A stretch of 64,000 bases of DNA from Panopea generosa (Eukaryota > Mollusca > Bivalvia > Adapedonta > Hiatellidae). The stretch lies in contig CM055906.1 in assembly GCA_029582155.1 (NCBI GenBank), positions 13,926,343-13,990,342 of the forward strand, given 5' to 3'. The notes under the pieces are model-generated. The model worked only from the letters and a program-made list of their open reading frames with translations. It did not search any database and was not told where the DNA came from. Position numbers and translations under genes: made by a program. Positions 57,371-64,000 of this stretch are shown here, in pieces. The first letter of the stretch is position 1. Each line of letters opens with the position of its first letter.

Positions 57371-60300
57371 ATTGTTAGGCACCACTGAAAGATATATTGT
57401 GCGTTTATACGACCGATTATTAGGCACCACTGAGAGAGATATTGTGCGTTTATACGTCCGATTGTTAGGCATCGATGAAAGATATTGTGCCTTTATAAGA
57501 CCGATTGTTAGGCACCACTGACAGATATATTGTGCGTTTATACGACCGATTGTTAGGCATCACTAAGATATATTGTGCGTTTATACGTCCGACTGTTAGG
57601 CATTACTGAGAGATATTGTGCGTTTATAAGACCGATCGTTAGGCACCACTGTGGGAGATATTGTGCGTTTATACGTCCGATGGTTAGTTATCACTGAGAG
57701 ATATTGTGCGTTTATACGTCCGATGGTTAGGTATCACTGAGAAATATAATGTGCGTTTATACGACCGATTGTTAGGCATCACTGAGATAAAATGTGCGTT
57801 TATACGACAGATTGTTAGGCATCACTGAGAGATATTGTTCGTTTATACGTCCGATTGTTAGGCACCACTAAGTGATATTGTGCATTTATACAACCGATTG
57901 TTAGGCACCACTGAGCGATATATTGTGCGTGTATACAACCGATTGTTAGGCATCACTGAGATATAATGTGCGTTTATACGACCGATTGTTAGGTATCACT
58001 GAGAGAGATATTGTGCGTTTATATTATCGATAGTTAGGCATCACTGAGATATATTGTGCGTTTATACGACCGATTGTTAGGCATCACTAAAAGATATTGT
58101 GCGTTTATACGACCGATTGTAAGGCACCACTGAAAGAGATATTGTGCGTTTATACGACCGATTGTTAGGCACCACTGAGAGATATTGTGCATTTATACGG
58201 CCGATTGTTAGGTATCACTGAGAGATATTGTGCGTTTATACGACCGATTGTTAGGCTTCACTGAGAGATATTGTGCGTTCATACGACCGATTGTTAGGCA
58301 TCACTGAGAGATATTGTGCGTTTATACGACCGATTGTTAGGCATCACTGAGAGATATTGTGCGTTTATACGACCGATTGTTAGGCACCACTGAGAGAGAT
58401 ATTGTACGTTGATATGAACGATTGTTAGGCACCACTGAGAGATATTGTGCGTTTATACGACCGATTGTTAGGCATCACTGAGAGATATCGTGCGTTTTAG
58501 GCATCACTGAGAGATATTGTGCGTTTATACGACCGATTGTTAGGCACCACTGAGAGAGATATTGTGCGTTTATACGACCGATTGTTAGGCCTCACTGAGA
58601 GATATTGTGCGTTTATACGACAGATTTTTAGGCAGCACTGAGGGATATTGTGCGTTTATACGACCGATTGTTAGGCATCACTGAGATATATTGTGGGTTT
58701 ATACCACCGATTGTTAGGCATTACTGAGATATAATGTGCGTTTATAAGACCGACTGTTAGTTCTCACTGAGAGATATTGTGCGTTTATACGACCGATTGT
58801 TAGGCATCACTGAGATATATTGTGGGTTTATACTACCGATTGTTAGGCATCAATGAGATATAATGTGCGTTTATACGACCGACTTTTCGGTCTCACTGAG
58901 AGATATTGTGCGTTTATACGACCGATTGTTAGTCATCACTCAGATAAATTGTGCGTTTATACGACCAATTGTTAGGCATCACTGAGATATAATGTTCGTT
59001 TGTACGACCGATTCTTAGTTCTCACTGAGAGATATTGTGCTTTTATACGACCGACTGTTAGGCATCACTGAGATATATTGTGCGTTTATACGACCGACTG
59101 TTAGGTATCACTGAGAGATATTGTGCTTTTATACGACAACTATTGTTAGGTCTCACTAAGAGATATTGTGCGTTTATACGACCGATTGATAGGCATCACT
59201 GAGATAAAGAGTGCGTTTATACGACCTATAGTTAGGTATCAATGAGAGATATTGTGCGTTTATACGACCGATTGTTAGGTCTCACTGAGACATATTGTGC
59301 ATTTATACGACCGATTGTTAGGTCTCACTGAGATATATTGTGCATTTATACGTCCGATTTTTAGGCATCATTGAGATATAATGTGCGTTTATACGACCGA
59401 TTGTTAGGTCTTAATGAGAGATATTGTTCGTTTACACGACCGATTGTTAGGTCTCACTGAGAGATATTGTGCGTTAAAACGACCGATTTATTTGTCATTA
59501 CTGAGATATAATGTGCATTTATACGACCGATTTTTAGGCATCACTGAGAGAGATATTGTGCGTTTATACGATCGATTGTTAGGCACCACTGAGAGAGATA
59601 TTGTGCGTTTATACGACAGATTGTTAGGCATCACTGAGATATATTGTGCGTTTATACGACAGATTGTTAGGCATCACTGAGATATAATGTGCGTTTATAC
59701 GACAAATTGTTAGGCACCACTCAGAGATATATTGTGCGTTTATACGACCGATTGTTAGGCATCATTGAGATATATTGTGCGTTTATACGACCGATTGTTA
59801 TGCATCACTGAGAGATATTGTGTGTTTATAAGACCGATTGTTAGGCACCACTGAGAGATATATTGAGCGTTTATACGACCGATTATTAGGCACCACTGAG
59901 AGAGATATTGTGCGTTTATACGTCCGATTGTTAGGCATCAATGAAAGATATTGAGCCTTTATAAGACCGATTGTTAGGCACCACTGAGAGATATATTGTG
60001 CGTTTATACGACCGATTGTTAGGCATCACTGAGATATATTGTGCGTTTATACGTCCGATTGTTAGGCATCACTGAGAGATATTGTGCGTTTATAAGACCG
60101 ATCGTTAGGCACCACTGTGGGAGATATTGTGCGTTTATACGTCCGATGGTTAGTTATCACTGAGAGATATTGTGCGTTTATACGTCCGATGGTAAGGTAT
60201 CACTGAGAAATATAATGTGCGTTTATACGACCGATTGTTAGGCATCACTGATATAAAATGTGCGTTTATACGACAGATTGTTAGGCATCACTGAGAGATA

Positions 60301-60470
60301 TTGTTCGTTTATACGTCCGATTGTTAGGCACCACTGAGTGATATTGTGCATTTATACGACCGATTGTTAGGCACCACTGAGAGATATTTTGCATTTATAC
60401 GACCGATTGTTAGGCATCACTGAGATATAATGTGCGTTTATACGACTGATAGTTAGGTATCACTGAGATA
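56501..60470. repeat. 2,467-bp higher-order repeat in satellite B
   Basis: AAAGAGTGCG at 56739 recurs at 59206 (2,467 bp) and GTGGGAGATA at 57651 recurs at 60117 (2,466 bp). The block after about 58860 also matches 55262 onward at an offset of 3,597, which equals 1,130 + 2,467. It represents a third copy of the same segment. Confidence 0.9.
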
Positions 60471-60539
60471 TATAATGTGCGTTTATACGACCGATTGTAA
60501 GGTATCACGGTCACGGTTGAGAAAACTTTTAAGTAATAA

Positions 60540-61675
60540 TACCTGGGTCACGGTGCAGGAAGTTAAGATACATAATAACATTGATTCCACAATTTCGAGA
60601 TAAAAATTACTTCAAAATGAGATTGTAAAAAATTACGATTGTGACTCTATTTCAATAGATCGTTAAGCTGGTGGCTTTTTATACAACCGAGCCTTAGTCT
60701 TTCCTATTTATCAAAAACACATGTAAACTAAATGCAGTAACCGTTCAATTAAAACGTTAACAAATGATGATAACTCAAATGCGTTTTACTTTGACGCTAT
60801 TCAACTTCCCCTTAAGCAACTGGCCAATCAGAATAGTCGTATGTCACTGCTATTTAATGGTAACGGTCCCCAGCGAGGAGAGCCAGGGCGGTGTGTTTTA
60901 TTGTTTAAATTTTTTAAAGTACATGTACGCTATATAAGTAGCCATATTCTAAATGTTTGTATTTATTTTAACGGGTGGAGGTGGTGGGGGATGGGACTGA
61001 AAACAATGCGTCTCAAAAATAAAACTTGTGTTTCAATACTGATTTAATGGTTTTATTAATAATTCAATGTATTATAAAGACTTGAAACGGACACGATAGT
61101 AAGTTTCAATTTTATTTTGTTGGAAACAATAAGTAGGGACGGAGACGCCTTAGGGAGGGGCCTTTTGTTAGATAGTTTACGGTAGTGCGGAATTCAATTA
61201 CTTTATTTGATACTGTTGTAGGTTCACAGTTTACAGTTTAGTAATGAGTTCATCTAACGGTACCCATTTTACTTTTACGTGTTCTTGTGTCCGTACGTAG
61301 TTGTGGCGAGATTTACATTAGTTGATTTTGTGCATGCTTTATACGGAAATTGGACATGGCTCGCATTTGTATAAAACTTCATGGACATTTTCTCAAATAA
61401 CTGAGATAGACTGTTTCAACAACAAAATCACATGATTATTTACAAAGTGAAATAAAATTGCTTTGTTACTTTATGTGAAAATGTGAAAATAAATACTGAC
61501 ATCAACTCAACAATTGCAAGTATATAAACAATATGAAATAAATTAGTTTTAACAAAATTAAGCCACATAACATGTTTGTATAACTGATATTAATTCACTA
61601 TTGAGTTGAATTGTAAAGAATACTTCTCAATTTGTGCTAAGTTTTTACTCTCTCAATATCCATACATAATTTCAA
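60540..61675. other. No supported gene; CCAAT-like site
   Basis: Mostly AT-rich. GGCCAATCAG near 60823 is a good CCAAT-box match and CAGGGCGGTG near 60884 is GC-box-like, but no coding exon follows that I recognise. The 68-codon frame at 60841-61047 has no motif. Confidence 0.3.
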
Positions 61676-61678
61676 CAA

Positions 61679-61741
<63 letters not shown>
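61679..61741. repeat. (CT)n microsatellite
   Basis: A C run followed by about 27 CT units. Confidence 0.95.
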
Positions 61742-61744
<3 letters not shown>

Positions 61745-62330
61745 ATCAACATATATGTCACACATGTTAAACGGCACACATTTTATTTATTGTATACCAA
61801 TATGAGTTGAAATGCCCCGAACCTCCACGACATCTTAAAAAAACAAAACAAAACGAAGGCCTTGTATTTTTAACTTGCTGCACATCGAGATACAGGTGCA
61901 ACAGGAATATACACAATATAAATTCATATAATAACTTAAATCTAAGAAGTTGATAACAGAAACACGGAGTTGAATAAATCTATATGTCAAAGAATCATCT
62001 AGATTTCTATGAAATGAAGTAATATTCAGTAACCAGTATCTAAGTCCCTTCTGGTAAATAGCATTACGTATCATACCTTTAATTGCCGATATCAGGGTCG
62101 TTCAATAATAACCGAGCTCCGTTAAATGTGATGAAATGATCACAGCACAAACATCTATATAATTATATACAATTTAATGTACGCTTGTCATGACCTGTCG
62201 TACTTTGAACGCAAGAAAACTATTGTTCTTCTTGACATTTTAACAACTACATTAATAAAAGCACACAATTCTAAACAGTTTGATGAAGAAGTCCGTCTTT
62301 CTGTTTTGTCTTTGTAAAGCCTGTCTGGTT
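61742..62330. other. No feature seen
   Basis: AT-rich sequence between the microsatellite and the SINE. The 79-codon minus-strand frame at 61835 has no motif. Confidence 0.4.
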
Positions 62331-62342
62331 CCTGTACGTCAT

Positions 62343-62657
62343 AGAACGCGGCGTGGTCAAGTGGTAGAGCGTCAGTCTCGCATGCGGAAGGTCGTGGGTT
62401 CAATCCACGACAGGATCATACCAAAGACTTTAAAAATGGTACTAGAAGCTTCCTCGCTTGACGCTCAGCATTTAGAGGACAGTTCTAGGTCTGGTTGGCC
62501 CGGTGTCAGTATAATGTGACTGGGTGGGGTATCATACTATGTGTCTGCGGCATGATATTCCAGTGTGACAGCGCTTAGAATACTGTCTCAAGACACCGTC
62601 GTGATATGACTGAAAAATTGTTGAAAGCGACGCTAAACACCATACAAAAACAACAAA
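62343..62657 (+). mobile_element. SINE family 1, full-length copy with target-site duplication
   Basis: Same head (GTGGTCAAGTGGTAGAGCG A box, GTGGGTTCAATCCACG B box) and body as 5592 and 28531. CTGTACGTCAT lies at 62332-62342 and 62658-62668, an 11-bp target-site duplication. The three full copies differ at only scattered positions, so this family was recently active. Confidence 0.93.
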
Positions 62658-62669
62658 CTGTACGTCATT

Positions 62670-63820
62670 TCCTTTTTGTAATTATTGTAACCCGGAACAT
62701 CCGGGAAGTAATCAAGAGTGTGCGTGGCACCAGCATCGTTTAAAAAGGCACAATAAAATGAGTGCAGGTGTTAAAATCATCACTGAATATTCTTCCGCAT
62801 ATACATCTCAGGAAATAGTCCCTTTCCTTGACTGTTTTGACATAGTTTATAAACATAATAACTTTTCGTACATGGGAATTGCACTCATGTTATCGAAAAC
62901 CTGGCAACGAAACGGAATGTTCCAGAGTTTTCATCGCAGCGACGCGATTCTCGTACCGCGCCATGAATCGCCGATATCCTGGATACCACATGACGTCATC
63001 TGTGAATTTGAAATTGAAGTAGGTGGGGTAGGGGGTGATGAACTTTGTGGGGAAAGGCCGTATACGGCCTGAACTATACATGGAGGGAGCACAGTTCTGT
63101 ATTGAACTGTTGCTTGTGACAGACGCCGCTGCATTCATGGCGTCGAATCCTCCAACTTGCCCTGGGAACGACTGCGGGATACCTATTCAAGATAAAAGAA
63201 AAACTGTATACGAAAAACCATTCAATATGAAAACATACCCTGATCAACAACAGCTTGCTTCCCCAGCGTTAAATCAGAATATATGTATATACAGATAAAA
63301 GTAGATTTCCATGAAATATAATTTTTATGTCCCAGTGGTGTGAACCCCAATTTCAGTGTTTACGAGTGAATTGGTATTTTACTGAAACCAGCATTTTTAA
63401 ATTCACTATTTAACAATAATTTAAATAACCAAAAAAATAATTAACTAAGAAATCTCCATCATTCATGAAAAAACTGAAATGACCACAAAGTAGTTTATGA
63501 TCGTTACGACGAAGAATAGTTTAGTTAGATTATTTGTTATATCAAAAAAAAACAAAACAAAAATCATTACAGCATCCACTACAACAGTAAAGAAAGACAT
63601 TTACTTAGCGTCCTTTGTCTAATGGCCCATCAAATGTAAGAAATCTATTTCAGCCATAATAAATCACAGAGAAAGCGGCCAATTAGTTAAGATTAATTAT
63701 TATTAAATTTTGCTGTAATTTCACTGCATGAACACAAATCTTGAATAATTATTCAAGCACGACAATGTTATCAGTTACATGTAGCGAGCTAATTACAAAC
63801 ATCATAGTGGTTACTATAAT
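62670..63820. other. No supported gene; overlapping short frames
   Basis: GC content is somewhat higher at 62690-63180. Frames of 82-104 codons overlap on both strands (62758-63072 +, 63035-63298 +, 62890-63138 -). None carries a motif I recognise, and mutual overlap means at most one could be real. Confidence 0.35.
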
Positions 63821-63985
63821 TATTATTATTAGATATATATTACTTTATTATTATTATTATTACAGTTATATTATTTTTTATTAATATAGCTATATTATTA
63901 TTATTAGATCTATATTATTTTATTTTTATTAATGTTATCATCATTATTATATTATTATCTATTATTATTATTATTATTATAATTA
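63820..63985. repeat. (ATT)n/(TTA)n microsatellite
   Basis: Interrupted TTATTATTA runs with TATATTATTATTATTAGA-like higher units, running almost to the edge of the window. Confidence 0.9.
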
Positions 63986-64000
63986 GATATATGTCGTTTT

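Larger units (their letters stand above)
54862..60508. repeat. Satellite B: 43-bp tandem array, about 130 monomers
   Basis: The monomer runs GAGAGATATTGTGCGTTTAT, ACGACCGATTGTTAGGCATC, ACT. It alternates with a GAGATATAATGTGCG form one or two bases shorter. The central GTGCGTTTATACGACCGATT is the most conserved part. The tail alternates GGCATCACT, GGCACCACT and GGTCTCACT. It spans 5.6 kb with no foreign insertion. The right end breaks at GGTATCACGGTCACGG. Confidence 0.97.

Noticed and set aside
62758-63298. Possible small genes on either strand
   Set aside because: Three mutually overlapping frames without motifs, splice signals or conservation evidence.

Overview
The window looks like a stretch of an AT-rich animal genome, most probably a bivalve mollusc. 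The evidence is several tRNA-derived SINE families of the kind common in bivalves, Tc1, mariner and integrase-like transposon relics, non-LTR retrotransposon pieces, THAP-domain fragments, a fragment resembling the beta-propeller part of a molluscan TRIM-like protein, and very extensive tandem repeats. The species cannot be assigned from the sequence alone. No host gene with a convincing exon structure was found. Almost every recognisable coding segment is transposon-derived and most are broken.

Region by region. 0-6 kb holds an internally deleted mariner (0.3-0.9 kb), a LINE 3' end (1.0-1.3 kb), a SINE, a TRIM-like pseudogene fragment (3.3-3.8 kb), a 48-bp tandem array open on both strands (4.58-5.36 kb) and a full-length SINE. 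8.5-18.2 kb holds a SINE, a THAP-bearing dispersed repeat interrupted by a long-TIR MITE, a Tc1 relic, a 1,483-bp Tc1-like element with TIRs, TA target-site duplications and a nearly intact transposase, an integrase-like pseudogene and an almost full-length mariner relic. 20-26.6 kb holds SINE pieces, a Harbinger-like pseudogene abutting a LINE 5' fragment, a degenerate large tandem duplication, an 80-bp array and the second THAP repeat, which carries the unoccupied MITE site. 27.8-33.7 kb holds SINEs (one inserted into another), a 21-bp array, a tandemly duplicated SINE and a LINE 3' end. 33.8-36.9 kb is a 76-bp AT-rich array. 40.5-50.2 kb is a 56-bp satellite with higher-order repeats of 787 and 1,296 bp. 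50.8-53.2 kb is a candidate 2.4-kb element with terminal inverted repeats. 54.0-60.5 kb holds a 37-bp array and then a 43-bp satellite with nested higher-order repeats of about 1.1 and 2.5 kb. The last 3.5 kb has a full-length SINE and microsatellites.

The genes do not form a pathway. The window is best read as a graveyard and nursery of mobile elements in a satellite-rich, possibly heterochromatic, region. The observations I rate highest are: the filled and empty MITE site in two copies of one host repeat; the Tc1 element spoiled by what looks like a single-base frameshift near its C-terminus; the recurrence of short dyad-symmetric motifs in many unrelated arrays, two of them with a 10-bp spacer; the higher-order satellite structure; and the uncharacterised 2.4-kb TIR element between the satellites.
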